Assembly (NCBI GenBank): GCA_041940385.1
Contig: JBGTSD010000008.1
Span: forward strand, 1 to 58,693
Direction: 5' to 3'
Origin: JACVCK01 sp041940385
Lineage (GTDB): Bacteria; Planctomycetota; Phycisphaerae; Phycisphaerales; UBA1924
DNA: 58,693 nucleotides
The notes under the pieces: generated by a model
Seen by the model: the letters and a program-made list of their open reading frames with translations, nothing else
What the model was told of the DNA's origin: nothing
Database searches by the model: none
Part shown: piece by piece, positions 25,565-34,351 of the stretch
Numbering within the stretch: position 1 is the first letter of the stretch
Layout of the letters: the number at the start of each line of letters is the position of its first letter
Program-made: the position numbers and the translations under genes

Positions 25565-26707
25565 GTGCCCACGACCAGCAATTCCCCGCGCTCATCCTCT
25601 CTCCTCGCGCTCTGCGCCGGCGCCGCCATGGCCGCCGCGGGCCTGACGCTCATCGCGTGCTCGTCCACGACGGGCGGCGGAGGGATGTCCTCCGACACCG
25701 TGCGACGCGACGTGCCGCCGCCGGGGGATGAATCGATGGATCTCGCGGCCCGGATCCAGGCGGACGTGGACGCCGCGAGGGCGGCGCTGAACGACCGCCC
25801 CGCGACGCAGCCCGCCTACGTGCCGCCGACGGCGACGCGCCGGCCGGACCCGGTCGTGACCGAGGGGTCTGCGCCCGCGGCGAACATCGGCCCGGCGCTG
25901 ACGACCGAGGATCCCGTCGAACCCACGCCGACCGTCGCCGAGACCGGCTCGATCGACGCGGAACTGACCAACGACGAGATGATCACGCGCCTTGCGGGCG
26001 ATCTCGCGGCACGCCTGCGCGACCGCGCGTCGACCGAGCAGACGCCCTTCGGCACGCTCGCCGCGCTGGCGACGCTCGACTTGGTGACGCCGGGCCTCGG
26101 CGCGCCCCCGGAGAGCGGCGTCAGTCTGACGCCGACCGAGGATCGCGCGCTTACGGCGTGGCGGACCGCGCTGGCGGAGGCATCGTCGCAGTTCCACTCC
26201 GGCGGCGGCCCCGAGGCGCTCGAGGGCGTGGCGACGGGCCTGCGCGCAGCGCTGGACGCCGAGCGACCGCTGGACATCCGGCAGTTCTCGCTCTGCACCC
26301 GCGTGGAGGGCTTCGGGCAGTACGCGGAGTTCGCATCGACCTCGTTCCTGGCGCGCCGCCAGCACCGGGCGATCGTCTACGTCGAGGTGGACCACTTCAG
26401 CGCCACGCCGGCGAGCGGGCCGGAGGGGCAGGCGGGCTTCCAGGTCGCGCTGGTGCAGGGCGTGTCGCTCTACCACGCCGACGGGACGCTCGCGTGGCGG
26501 CAGACGGACCAGGAGACGGCGGATTTCTCCCGCAATCAGCGCCGGGACTTCTTCGTGGTGCAGCGCATCGAGCTGCCCGAGACGCTGACGGTCGGCTCGT
26601 ACAACCTCAAGGTGACGATGCGCGACAAGGCGACGGGCGCGGTGGCCGAGCGGACGCTGCCGATCACCATCGTCGCGGACGCGGCGCTGACGCGCCCGGC
26701 GAACTGA
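25565..26707 (+). CDS. lipoprotein of unknown function
   Basis: A 380-residue protein that starts with GTG (GGAGGCGAG upstream), followed by a long signal peptide ending in the lipobox LIAC (MAAAGLTLIAC), then a low-complexity Pro/Thr/Ala linker (about 40-140). The folded C-terminal domain has beta-rich motifs (QHRAIVYVEVDHFSATPASG, FFVVQRIELPETLTVGSYNLKVTMRDK) and looks like an immunoglobulin-type fold. No named family recognised. It precedes a second lipoprotein (LEA-like), and the two may act together at the outer envelope. Confidence 0.75.
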   Translation: MPTTSNSPRSSSLLALCAGAAMAAAGLTLIACSSTTGGGGMSSDTVRRDVPPPGDESMDLAARIQADVDAARAALNDRPATQPAYVPPTATRRPDPVVTEGSAPAANIGPALTTEDPVEPTPTVAETGSIDAELTNDEMITRLAGDLAARLRDRASTEQTPFGTLAALATLDLVTPGLGAPPESGVSLTPTEDRALTAWRTALAEASSQFHSGGGPEALEGVATGLRAALDAERPLDIRQFSLCTRVEGFGQYAEFASTSFLARRQHRAIVYVEVDHFSATPASGPEGQAGFQVALVQGVSLYHADGTLAWRQTDQETADFSRNQRRDFFVVQRIELPETLTVGSYNLKVTMRDKATGAVAERTLPITIVADAALTRPAN

Positions 26708-26718
26708 CCCGGCCGCGC

Positions 26719-26749
26719 TTGACAGCGCACACCCTCGCGCCGGTATGCT
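26719..26749 (+). promoter_or_regulatory. promoter of the LEA-like lipoprotein gene
   Basis: TTGACA (26719-26724) and TATGCT (26744-26749) with a long 19-nt spacer; the -10 ends 8 nt before the ATG at 26758 and there is no Shine-Dalgarno sequence. Confidence 0.5.
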
Positions 26750-26757
26750 GGCGGGCG

Positions 26758-27216
26758 ATGCGGTGCGCTTCCATCATCCTGTCGCTGATCGGCGCGGCCG
26801 GCCTCGTCGGCTGTTCGAGCGTGCAGACGCCGACGATCCAGGTCGTCGATGCGCGGGTGGTGGAGCAGACGCCCGAGGGTGTGACGCTCGAGTTCACGCT
26901 CGAGGGCAACAATCCCAACAGCGCATCGCTGCCGTTGCGCGAAGTCTCCTACGCGCTGGAGGTGGACGGCCGCCGGGTGTTCAGCGGACGACGATCAGCC
27001 GAGGCGACGCTCCGACGTCTCGGTGATCAGCGGTTCCTGCTCCCGGCGGTCGTGCCCTCCTCGGACGCGACGGGCTCGCTTGAGGGCTCGGAGTACCGCC
27101 TCGCGGGGACGGCGGTGTACCTTGCGCCCGGCGCGATCGCGGAGATCCTGTTCGACTCGGGCCTGAGCCGGCCGACGGTGTCCTTCGCCGGGACTGGCAC
27201 GCTCGGCGCCCAGTAG
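26758..27216 (+). CDS. LEA type 2-like lipoprotein
   Basis: A 152-residue lipoprotein: signal peptide with lipobox LVGC (MRCASIILSLIGAAGLVGC), then one domain of the LEA14/WHy type (VDARVVEQTPEGVTLEFTLEGNNPNSASLPLREVSYALEV), which contains the characteristic N-P-N turn after paired strands. Such domains occur in bacterial envelope lipoproteins of unclear function. The last 190 nt overlap the convergent comEC gene on the other strand. Confidence 0.8.
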   Translation: MRCASIILSLIGAAGLVGCSSVQTPTIQVVDARVVEQTPEGVTLEFTLEGNNPNSASLPLREVSYALEVDGRRVFSGRRSAEATLRRLGDQRFLLPAVVPSSDATGSLEGSEYRLAGTAVYLAPGAIAEILFDSGLSRPTVSFAGTGTLGAQ

Positions 27217-29720
27217 AACTCGCGCTCGCCTCGATGATCCGAGCTCTGGATAGCGCCGTCGCGCCGGAACTCCGTGCGCACGGCGCCGTCGGTTGCGGTG
27301 GTCCACCACACGCGCCCGACCTTCGCCGCGTTCCAGCGCTCATCGCCCACCCGGCCCGGGCCGGTGCTCTGGACGATCAGCCGCGGCGCCACGGCGTCCA
27401 CGAAGAACTCCGGCGCGCCGCCCGCGGCGCTGCCGTGGTGCGGGGCCTCGAGAAGATCGGTCCACACGTCCGCCACGCGCTCGAGGATCGCCCGCATCGC
27501 GGGACGCTCGATGTCGCCGGTCAGCAGCGCACGCCGTTCGCCGATCTCGGTCCGCACGACGATGCGCGCGACGAGCGACGTGTCGTTGACGTCCTCGAAT
27601 GCTTCGCCGCGCTCGGGCGAGATGAACTCGATCGTCGCATCGCCGAGCGTGATCGTGTCTCCGGCGGAGACGACGTCCACGCCCACGCCGCGTGATCCGA
27701 GCCAGCGGAGCGCGGTCGCCTCCGGTCCGCCCTCGCGCTCGTCCGCGGCGGCGATGAACGACTCCCCCACCACCACGCGCCGCACGCCGAGCGGCGCCGC
27801 GATGTCGAGCAAGCCGGCGAAGTGATCGAGGTTCGGATGCGTGATGACGACCGTGCGCACGCGCCAGGCGCCCACGGAGCGCGCGGCCTGCGGGATCGTG
27901 CGCACGCCGACGCCGGGGTTCGACGAGCCGCAGTCCCAGAGCAGCGTCTCGCGCCCGCTCCGCACGATGTGGCACGTGCCGTCGCCGACGGCGAGCGTGT
28001 CCATGCGCAGCAGGACATCGGAGGGCAGCGCGGCCCGGCGCGCGTCGATCCAGATCATCGACGAGAGCAGCGCCAGCGCGCCCGCGGCGCGCACACGCCC
28101 CGCAGCGCTGCGCGAGCCTCCCTTGCGCAGCCACCACACAGCGATGATCGCGCCGGCGACGGTGGTCGCGACGGACAGCGGCGGCAGGCGCAGCGTGCCG
28201 CCCGGAATGGCGTCGAGCGCCGAGGCGATCCACGCGAGCGCGCCGCCGGTGGCGCCGACGAGCGGGCCGACGACGCCGTCGAGCCACGGCAGCAGCGCGC
28301 CGACCAGCACGGCCGCGTAGCCGACGGCGATGCCCGCGGTGGCCAAGGGAAGCGCGAGCACGCTCGCCGGCGCCGCGAGGAGCGTGACGATGCCGAAGTG
28401 AAACGCGACGATCGGCGCCGAAACGATCCACGCGGCGACGGACGCGCCGAGCGCATCGCGCACGCGGTGCGTCAGGCGCCCGAGCAGGCGGTGCTGATCG
28501 GGATCGGGCGCCTCGCCGAACCAGCGCTCGCGCAGGATCGGCGCCAGCCAGAGCAGCGCGCCGACGCACGCGAACGAAAGCTGGAAGCCGGCGCTCCAGA
28601 GTTCGAGCGGACGCCAGAGGAGCACCGCGAGCATCGTCCACCCCAGCGTGTTCAGGCGGTCGTAGCGCCGGCCGGCGGACTCGGCGATGAGCATGCCCAC
28701 GGTCATGATCGCGGCCCGGATGATCGGCGCGCCCGCGGGCACGATCGCGATGTACACGAGCACCGCGACGAGCACGATCGGCGCCTCCCAGCGTCCCGGC
28801 TCGCCCAACGCGCGCAGGCCGAGTGTCGCCGTCCACGCGAGGATCGTCAGGTGCATGCCGCTGATTGCGAGGATGTGCGCCATGCCGACGTTGGTGAACG
28901 ACTCGCGCACCTCGTCGAGGCCGAGCTCGCGCTCGCCGAGGAGCATCGCGCCCATCAGCGCCTGCCCCGGCGAGTCCGCGGCGCCGTCGCTCCAGGCGAG
29001 CGCACGATCGCGGACGCGCCCGGTCCATCTGAGGATCGAGCTGCGCGCTCGTGTGAACCGGTCCAGCTCGTCGTTCGAGAGACGCTCGATGAGCCCGGGG
29101 GCGGGGACGTCGATCGATCCCGCGACGCCGCGCTGGCGCGACCACTCCACCCGCCGACGCGGCCCGGGGTTGAGGTCCTCGGCCACCGGCGCCGCTCGCC
29201 CCTCGAGCCGCAGCGCATCGCCCATCTCGACGTCGACGCCCGCGGGCAACTGAAGCCAGGCGAGGCCCGTCGCGGAACTCCACGATCCGTCGCGATCCTG
29301 CGCGCGGAGGATGCGGAACTCGCACGAGCGCGGGGGCTGGAAGCGCGCGAACCGGCCGAGGCGGCCCGCGCCGCCGGCGGCCGCATCGGGACGAGAGGCC
29401 ACGAGGCCCTCGACGCGGACAATGAGCGCGCCGTGCTCGATCGAGCGCGCGAGCGCATCGCGCGGCGTGGTTTCGATCCGGTGCGCCCACCATCCGACGC
29501 CCAGCAGCGCGGCGCCGACGGCGAGCGCGCCGTGAGCGACGATCGGGCGGGAGGTCAGCGCAATGGCGGCTGCGCCCGCGGCGCCGACGAAGAACATCCA
29601 CGGCGTCGCCGCGCCCGTCGCCTCTCCGATCAGAAGTCCAAGCGCCACGCAGCACGCCGCCCACACCCCGCGCCGCTGGCGCCAGGAGATGGACTCACCG
29701 GAAGGTTCGCGCCGCCTCAC
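27027..29720 (-). CDS. comEC: ComEC/Rec2-family DNA uptake channel
   Basis: Inner-membrane channel that carries single-stranded DNA into the cytoplasm during natural transformation. The 897-residue protein has an N-terminal hydrophobic pair and DUF4131/OB-like region (1-250), the competence domain with GQALMGAMLLGERELG and MAHILAISGMHLTIL, about ten membrane segments, and a C-terminal metallo-beta-lactamase-like domain (from about residue 595) with THPNLDHFAGL, LTGDIE and EAPHHGS, so the nuclease-like metal ligands are kept. The first codon is GTG. The C-terminal 60 residues are read from DNA that also encodes the LEA-like lipoprotein on the other strand, so the true end may be earlier only if there is a sequence error. 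Confidence 0.9.
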   Translation of the reverse strand: MRRREPSGESISWRQRRGVWAACCVALGLLIGEATGAATPWMFFVGAAGAAAIALTSRPIVAHGALAVGAALLGVGWWAHRIETTPRDALARSIEHGALIVRVEGLVASRPDAAAGGAGRLGRFARFQPPRSCEFRILRAQDRDGSWSSATGLAWLQLPAGVDVEMGDALRLEGRAAPVAEDLNPGPRRRVEWSRQRGVAGSIDVPAPGLIERLSNDELDRFTRARSSILRWTGRVRDRALAWSDGAADSPGQALMGAMLLGERELGLDEVRESFTNVGMAHILAISGMHLTILAWTATLGLRALGEPGRWEAPIVLVAVLVYIAIVPAGAPIIRAAIMTVGMLIAESAGRRYDRLNTLGWTMLAVLLWRPLELWSAGFQLSFACVGALLWLAPILRERWFGEAPDPDQHRLLGRLTHRVRDALGASVAAWIVSAPIVAFHFGIVTLLAAPASVLALPLATAGIAVGYAAVLVGALLPWLDGVVGPLVGATGGALAWIASALDAIPGGTLRLPPLSVATTVAGAIIAVWWLRKGGSRSAAGRVRAAGALALLSSMIWIDARRAALPSDVLLRMDTLAVGDGTCHIVRSGRETLLWDCGSSNPGVGVRTIPQAARSVGAWRVRTVVITHPNLDHFAGLLDIAAPLGVRRVVVGESFIAAADEREGGPEATALRWLGSRGVGVDVVSAGDTITLGDATIEFISPERGEAFEDVNDTSLVARIVVRTEIGERRALLTGDIERPAMRAILERVADVWTDLLEAPHHGSAAGGAPEFFVDAVAPRLIVQSTGPGRVGDERWNAAKVGRVWWTTATDGAVRTEFRRDGAIQSSDHRGEREFYWAPSVPVPAKDTVGRLRPESNRISAIAPGARYTAVPARRYSEPSSEPVASEEGTTAGSRNR

Positions 29721-29780
29721 GAGCCGAGCGTCGGGTCGGTCCCGTCCGCCGTCAATGCGCCCACCCCCTGCGCGCAGGGG

Positions 29781-30884
29781 TCAGTGCATGAGAAGCCAGT
29801 AGATCCAGGCGCACATCGCGTTGAAGAGCGTGCCGGCGCCGAGGAGCCCGAGCGTGTCGCGCATCGTCTTCGACATCTTGCCGAAGGGGCGGTTGAAGAT
29901 CGTGAGGACCGCCACGAGCACATTGATCAGGCCGGCGAATCGGGACGGCGACTCGGTGGCGTTCTTCGACGCTTCTCGTTCAACGGCCGCGGCCTCGGCG
30001 GCGGCGGCGAGGGCGTCGGGCTTCGCAACAGCGGCTTCCGCCGCTTCCAGCTCGGCCTCGACCTCGCCGTCCACCTGCGCATCGGCGGCGATCTCGTCGG
30101 ACTCGACCGTCTCCGACGTCTCGCCGGGCGCTGGCGATCGCCTGGTGCGCGGCGCCGCGGCGGCCTCGATGGTGTCCTTGCCGGGCTTGACCGGTTTCGC
30201 GGCCTCGATGGTCGTTCTGCCGGGCGCGGCGTTGTCCGGCGCCTCGAACATGCCCTCCGGCGGCGCGAAGCTGCCCGGCGGCGCATCCACTTCCTCGATC
30301 TCGATCTCGACGTTCTCGTCGTCCGGCGCGTCGCCGACGTTCGCCGCCTCGACCGCGCCGGACTTGGCGCCGCTCGACGCCGCGCTCGAGCGAGACTTCA
30401 GCGCCGCTTCGATCGAGCTGCCGCGCGGCGGCGAACTGGGAATCGCGGCGGACTCGCTGGAGAAGATCTTGCCGATCGTCTCGTCGACCTCCGCTTCCTG
30501 CTCGGGCGTCGGCGCCGCGGCCGTCTTCGGCGAGAGTCGCGCCAGCTCCTCGTCGAGCTCGGACGTCGCGGTGTCGGCGTCGGCGTCCGCGTGGTCGGCG
30601 CTGTCGGCGGGCTTGTCGAGCTCCGCCGCGGCGTCGGTGAGGACGTCGGAGATCGCGGGCGTCGGTCGTTCGACGGGCGGCGCTTCGGCGGCGGGCGGTT
30701 CTTCGGCCGCGTCGTCGAGACGCGCGAGGTCGTCGGCGACTTCGGCGAGCGCCGAGTCGATGTCCTCGATGGACTCGTGATTCTCCGGCGCATCGGTGGG
30801 CGCAGCGGGGGCGTCGCGGTCGGGGCGTTCGGACGCCTCGCCGGTTCGCACCGTCGCCGCGCTGTCGCCGGCTCGATCGCTCAT
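29781..30884 (-). CDS. acidic disordered protein with C-terminal membrane segment
   Basis: A 367-residue protein, rich in Ala, Glu, Asp and Pro for about 300 residues (low-complexity, predicted disordered), ending in a conserved-looking hydrophobic part (SRFAGLINVLVAVLTIFNRPFG and MRDTLGLLGAGTLFNAMCAWIYWLLMH). Only the C-terminal 70 residues are likely to be folded and membrane-bound. The ATG at 30884 is preferred over in-frame upstream codons. Function unknown. It precedes comEC on the same strand and is divergent from rsmE. Confidence 0.7.
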   Translation of the reverse strand: MSDRAGDSAATVRTGEASERPDRDAPAAPTDAPENHESIEDIDSALAEVADDLARLDDAAEEPPAAEAPPVERPTPAISDVLTDAAAELDKPADSADHADADADTATSELDEELARLSPKTAAAPTPEQEAEVDETIGKIFSSESAAIPSSPPRGSSIEAALKSRSSAASSGAKSGAVEAANVGDAPDDENVEIEIEEVDAPPGSFAPPEGMFEAPDNAAPGRTTIEAAKPVKPGKDTIEAAAAPRTRRSPAPGETSETVESDEIAADAQVDGEVEAELEAAEAAVAKPDALAAAAEAAAVEREASKNATESPSRFAGLINVLVAVLTIFNRPFGKMSKTMRDTLGLLGAGTLFNAMCAWIYWLLMH

Positions 30885-30982
30885 GGCGCAAAGATCCCGA
30901 GTCCGTATCATCGACCCCGCCAAAGACCGACTCAAGGAGGATAGGGACTGCCGGGGACGGCGCGAGTTCTCGGACTCTGCAT

Positions 30983-31705
30983 ATGGCGCGGCACACGATC
31001 TTCACCGACGATCTGGCGACCGGGGCGGACCGCCTGGAAATCACCGGGCCCGAGGCCGACCACGCCCGCCGCGTAAAGCGGCTCGGCGCCGGCCAGCGCG
31101 TGACGCTGCTGGACGGGCGAGGACGCATCGCCGAGGCCGAAGTCGTCGAATCACGCCGCTCGCTGGTGCTGGAGGTGCGCGAACGCAGCGAGGCGCCACG
31201 GGTCCGGCCCCGGATCGACGTCTGGTCCGCCACACCGAAGGGGCCCCGATCGGGTGATCTGATCGACGCGCTCTCCCAGGTCGGCGCGGCGTCGTGGCGC
31301 GGGATGCACTCGAAGCGGTCCGTCGTCGATCCCGGCGACAACAAGCTCGCGCGCCTCGAGCGCGTCGCGCACGAGGCGTGCAAGCAGTCCCACCGCGCCT
31401 GGACGCTGGAGATCCTGCCACCCTCGACGTTCGAAGAAGCGCTTCGCGCGGAAGCCGGCGAGACGATCGTCCTCGCCGACCCGACCGGCGCGCCGTACGC
31501 GCGCCACGGCGCCGAGCGTGTGCGCCTGATCGTCGGTCCAGAGGGTGGTTTCGAAGACAGTGAACTCGACGCGGCACGCGCGGCGGGCGCGGTTCTTGCA
31601 AACTTCGGGCCGCATGTCATGCGCATCGAGGTCGCGGCGCCCATCGCGTGCGCGATCGTCCTCGCGGCGGAACATATCCACACAACCCCCTCCGAGGTGG
31701 GTTGA
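30983..31705 (+). CDS. rsmE: 16S rRNA (uracil-1498-N3)-methyltransferase
   Basis: Methylates U1498 in the decoding region of the small subunit, using S-adenosylmethionine. The 240-residue protein has the N-terminal PUA-like domain (DHARRVKRLGAGQRVTLLDG) and a SPOUT catalytic domain with the knot motifs LIVGPEGGFEDSELDAA and ANFGPHVMRIEVAAPIA. In most RsmE proteins the latter reads LGxRILRxETA; the change to FGPHVMRIEVAA is a modest departure. No Shine-Dalgarno sequence lies directly before the ATG; an AAGGAGG stands about 45 nt upstream. It is 24 nt ahead of dprA. Confidence 0.9.
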   Translation: MARHTIFTDDLATGADRLEITGPEADHARRVKRLGAGQRVTLLDGRGRIAEAEVVESRRSLVLEVRERSEAPRVRPRIDVWSATPKGPRSGDLIDALSQVGAASWRGMHSKRSVVDPGDNKLARLERVAHEACKQSHRAWTLEILPPSTFEEALRAEAGETIVLADPTGAPYARHGAERVRLIVGPEGGFEDSELDAARAAGAVLANFGPHVMRIEVAAPIACAIVLAAEHIHTTPSEVG

Positions 31706-31714
31706 CGCGCCCGG

Positions 31715-31720
31715 TATGCT
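31715..31720 (+). promoter_or_regulatory. -10 element of dprA (leaderless type)
   Basis: TATGCT ends 9 nt before the GTG at 31730. A TTGACG at 31702-31707 is too close (7 nt) to serve as its -35. Confidence 0.4.
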
Positions 31721-31729
31721 CCCGGCCTC

Positions 31730-32923
31730 GTGCCCGAGCACTCCTCCATCCGCGCCCTGCTCCAGCTCACCCTCACGCCCGGCTTCGGCCCCGTGCTCAT
31801 CGAACGCGCGCTCGGCATGTTCGGCTCCGCCGATGATGTGCTCGGCGCGAGCACATCAGCACTTCGCCGAATCCGCGGCGTCGGCGATGAACGCGCCCAG
31901 TCGCTGCGCAAGGGGCTGAACGAGTCCGAGCGCCTCGCCGATCGCGAACTCGCCGCGGCGGAGCGACTCGGCGTGACGCTGCTCGCGAAGGGCAGCGCTG
32001 AATACCCCGCGCTCCTTGCGCCGATCCCCTCTTCGCCGCCGATCCTCTACGTCCGCGGACGATTCGTGCTCGAGCGTGATCGGTATTCCGTCGCGCTCGT
32101 CGGCTCGCGCCACTGCACGGCCTACGGCGTCGAGCAGGCCGAGCGCTTCGCAACACACCTGGCGCAGGCGGGATTGACCATCGTCTCCGGCGGCGCACGC
32201 GGGATCGACACCGCGGCGCATCGCGCGACGCTGCGGACAACCGGGCGGACGATCGTCGTCTCCGGCTGCGGCCTCGCGCACTCGTACCCGCCGGAGAACG
32301 CGGAGCTCTTCGATCGCATCGTCGCGGAAGACCGCGGCGCCGTCGTGAGCGAGCTGCCGCTCGAGACCTCGCCCTCGCCGGAGAACTTCCCGGCGCGCAA
32401 CCGGATCATCTCCGGCCTGTCGCTCGGCGTGCTGGTGATCGAGGCGGGGCGCGGGTCCGGCGCGCTGATCACGGCGCGGGTCGCGACCGAGGACCACGGG
32501 CGCGACGTCATGGCCCTGCCGGGTCGGGTGGATTCCGCGGCGAGCGAGGGCTCGCTCGACCTCATCAAGTCCGGCGGCGCCGCGCTGGTGACCTGCCACA
32601 CCGACGTCCTGGACCTCCTCGAGTCCCCCGCCCGGTTCCTCCACGCCGGCGTCCACGACGCCCGTTACGCCCCGGCAGAAGCTGACCCGGATGGTCCGGC
32701 GCTGTTCGAGGCGCCGCCGAAGCCAGTGGCCGCGCTGCCGCTGGACCTGACCGAGACGCAGCGCCTGATCGTGGAGGCGCTGAGCGAGCCGCGCTCGATC
32801 GACGACCTGGCGCGGGCGACGGGGCTGGAGGCGTCGCGGCTCCTGGCGGACGCCACGGTGCTCGAAATCCGGCGTGTGGTGGTGCGTTCGGGGTCGGTGC
32901 TGACCCGCCGAGGTCGGGGATAA
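31730..32923 (+). CDS. dprA: DNA-processing protein DprA
   Basis: Protects incoming single-stranded DNA and loads RecA during transformation. The 397-residue protein has an N-terminal SAM/HhH region (LLQLTLTPGFGPVLIERAL, LRRIRGVGDERAQ), the Rossmann core with VALVGSRHCTAYGVEQAERFA, GLTIVSGGARGIDTAAHRATL, FPARNRIISGLSLGVLVIEA and GSGALITA, and a C-terminal winged helix (LTETQRLIVEALSEPRSIDDLA). All family hallmarks are present. GTG start at 31730. With comEC and radA it suggests that the organism can take up DNA. Confidence 0.95.
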   Translation: MPEHSSIRALLQLTLTPGFGPVLIERALGMFGSADDVLGASTSALRRIRGVGDERAQSLRKGLNESERLADRELAAAERLGVTLLAKGSAEYPALLAPIPSSPPILYVRGRFVLERDRYSVALVGSRHCTAYGVEQAERFATHLAQAGLTIVSGGARGIDTAAHRATLRTTGRTIVVSGCGLAHSYPPENAELFDRIVAEDRGAVVSELPLETSPSPENFPARNRIISGLSLGVLVIEAGRGSGALITARVATEDHGRDVMALPGRVDSAASEGSLDLIKSGGAALVTCHTDVLDLLESPARFLHAGVHDARYAPAEADPDGPALFEAPPKPVAALPLDLTETQRLIVEALSEPRSIDDLARATGLEASRLLADATVLEIRRVVVRSGSVLTRRGRG

Positions 32924-33026
32924 GCGTTCGCCGCTTGTGCGGAGCCCGTCTGGATAGGGGTCCGTCTCTTTCCCGAACATTTCGCTTGATTTCTGGAGAA
33001 CGATCGGGTACCTTCCCGAACAGAGT

Positions 33027-33043
33027 ACGAGAATCGTGCTCGT
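33027..33043. promoter_or_regulatory. candidate operator upstream of the lexA cluster
   Basis: ACGAG-aatcgtg-CTCGT, a 17-bp palindrome with 5-bp arms in the AT-richer leader between dprA and the gene before lexA. LexA commonly represses its own operon through such a palindrome, but the bases do not match a named LexA box, so the assignment is a guess from position. Confidence 0.3.
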
Positions 33044-33166
33044 GTGGCGCTTGCGGATACTGGCGCCGTCGAGGAACCCGCGGTCCATCGGGCGGAGCTG
33101 CCCGGTCGCCGCCCATCCGGTCTGCGGCCCGTTCGGAACGGGACAGACCCGGCAGCGGAGTGATCC

Positions 33167-33832
33167 ATGCCTATCGACACCGCCAGCGTCCTTCGCCTCG
33201 GTCCGGGGGGGACCTACACGCGTGACTATGTGGCCTCGGGCGACCGCCTCGTCCAGGACGATGTGGACCTCGACCATCTCGACGGGGCGGGAAACCCCTT
33301 CGACGAGGAGGCCGAGGGCAACGGCGGCGCCGGCCCCTGGCCCTGGATCGACCGCGCGGCCTCGCGGCAGCGCGCCGATGCGGGCCGCGCTCAGAACGAC
33401 GGCCCGGCCCGCGGGCTCGACCACCTGGCGCTCTCGGACGGGGCGCAGCGGGTCGGGGCCATGCTCGCGGCGGAGCGTCTGCTCACGCACCAGATCGACG
33501 ACATCCGCGTTGCGGTCGGCGCCCTGCCGATCGGGCGCTCATTCGCCGGGGCGCGTTTGCGCCCCGCGCCCTGGCGGGCCCGGCAGGCCGCCATCGCCTT
33601 CTCTTTGCACCCTCGGGAGGATCGCTTCGATGAACCTGACCCCCAAGCAGCTCAAGATTCTCCAGCTGATCCGCGACTGTCGGATCCGTCACGGCTATTC
33701 GCCGACGATGCAGGAGCTGGCCGATCAGCTCGGCGTGAGCAAGGTCACGGTCTTCGAGCACGTGGAGGCGCTCATCAAGAAGGGCGCGCTCGTGCGCGAG
33801 GCCAACAAGGCTCGCTCTTTGTCCATCGCTGA
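33167..33832 (+). CDS. hypothetical protein upstream of and overlapping lexA
   Basis: Unknown function. The ATG at 33167 has GGAG 7 nt upstream. For the first 150 codons the third positions are almost all G or C, as in real genes here, and the product (MPIDTASVLRLGPGG, DDVDLDHLDGAGNPFDEEAEG, GLDHLALSDGAQRVGAMLAAERLL) looks like a genuine soluble protein. The frame then runs 203 nt into lexA in another reading frame, where the product becomes low-complexity. Either the proteins truly overlap or a frameshift hides an earlier stop near 33620. It lies between a candidate LexA operator and lexA, so it may be SOS-controlled. Confidence 0.55.
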   Translation: MPIDTASVLRLGPGGTYTRDYVASGDRLVQDDVDLDHLDGAGNPFDEEAEGNGGAGPWPWIDRAASRQRADAGRAQNDGPARGLDHLALSDGAQRVGAMLAAERLLTHQIDDIRVAVGALPIGRSFAGARLRPAPWRARQAAIAFSLHPREDRFDEPDPQAAQDSPADPRLSDPSRLFADDAGAGRSARREQGHGLRARGGAHQEGRARARGQQGSLFVHR

Positions 33833-34271
33833 CGGCGTCGCGGTCCCCGACGAGGACCGGCCGATGAAGTTCCCGCTGGTCGGCAAGATCGCCGCGGGCT
33901 ATCCGATCGAGAAGCTCGAGGACCGCGAGGAGCTGGACCTGCGCGACCTCTTCGCGCCCAAGACCGGCCGCTTCAGCGGCACGCCGGGCGCGGGCGGCGG
34001 CGGGGGCACGTTCGCGCTGCGGGTCGAGGGCGAGTCGATGAAGGACGAGGGCATCTTCGAGGGCGACTACGTCATCGTCGAGCGCAGCGAGACCGCGCGC
34101 AACGGCGACCGCGTGGTGGCGCTCCTGCCCGACGGCCAGACAACCCTCAAGACGTTCTTCAAGGAGCACGACCACATCCGGCTCCAGCCGGCGAACGACG
34201 CCTTCGAGCCGATCCGCGTCAAGGACTGCAAGGTCCAGGGCATCGTCGTCGGCGTGCTCCGCCGCTACTGA
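33630..34271 (+). CDS. lexA: LexA repressor
   Basis: SOS repressor that cleaves itself when activated by RecA filaments. The 213-residue protein has an N-terminal winged helix (LTPKQLKILQLIRDCRIRHG, YSPTMQELADQLGVSKVTVFEHVEAL), the cleavage site Ala89-Gly90 (KIAAGYP), catalytic Ser136 (VEGESMKDEG) and Lys174 (TTLKTFF). A glycine-rich insert, GAGGGGG, lies before the catalytic Ser. GGGAGG precedes the ATG. A terminator follows at 34314-34342. The upstream unknown gene overlaps its 5' end. Confidence 0.95.
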   Translation: MNLTPKQLKILQLIRDCRIRHGYSPTMQELADQLGVSKVTVFEHVEALIKKGALVREANKARSLSIADGVAVPDEDRPMKFPLVGKIAAGYPIEKLEDREELDLRDLFAPKTGRFSGTPGAGGGGGTFALRVEGESMKDEGIFEGDYVIVERSETARNGDRVVALLPDGQTTLKTFFKEHDHIRLQPANDAFEPIRVKDCKVQGIVVGVLRRY

Positions 34272-34313
34272 TCGCGCGATCCATCACGAATCACGATCCC
34301 GTACGGGTCGAAG

Positions 34314-34342
34314 CGCCGACGTCAGCCGCCGTCGGCGTTTTT
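34314..34342 (+). terminator. rho-independent terminator of lexA
   Basis: CGCCGACG (34314-34321), loop TCAGCCGC, CGTCGGCG (34330-34337), TTTTT. It lies 43 nt after the lexA stop. Confidence 0.8.
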
Positions 34343-34351
34343 CGTGGCGCG

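Noticed and set aside
31702..31720. TTGACG and TATGCT before dprA as a -35/-10 pair
   Set aside because: The spacing is only 7 nt, so they cannot form one promoter; only the -10 is kept.
33036..33629. An N-terminal extension of LexA from 33036
   Set aside because: In that frame the product is a low-complexity Arg/Ser/Thr-rich shadow; the LexA family start and a Shine-Dalgarno sequence fit 33630.
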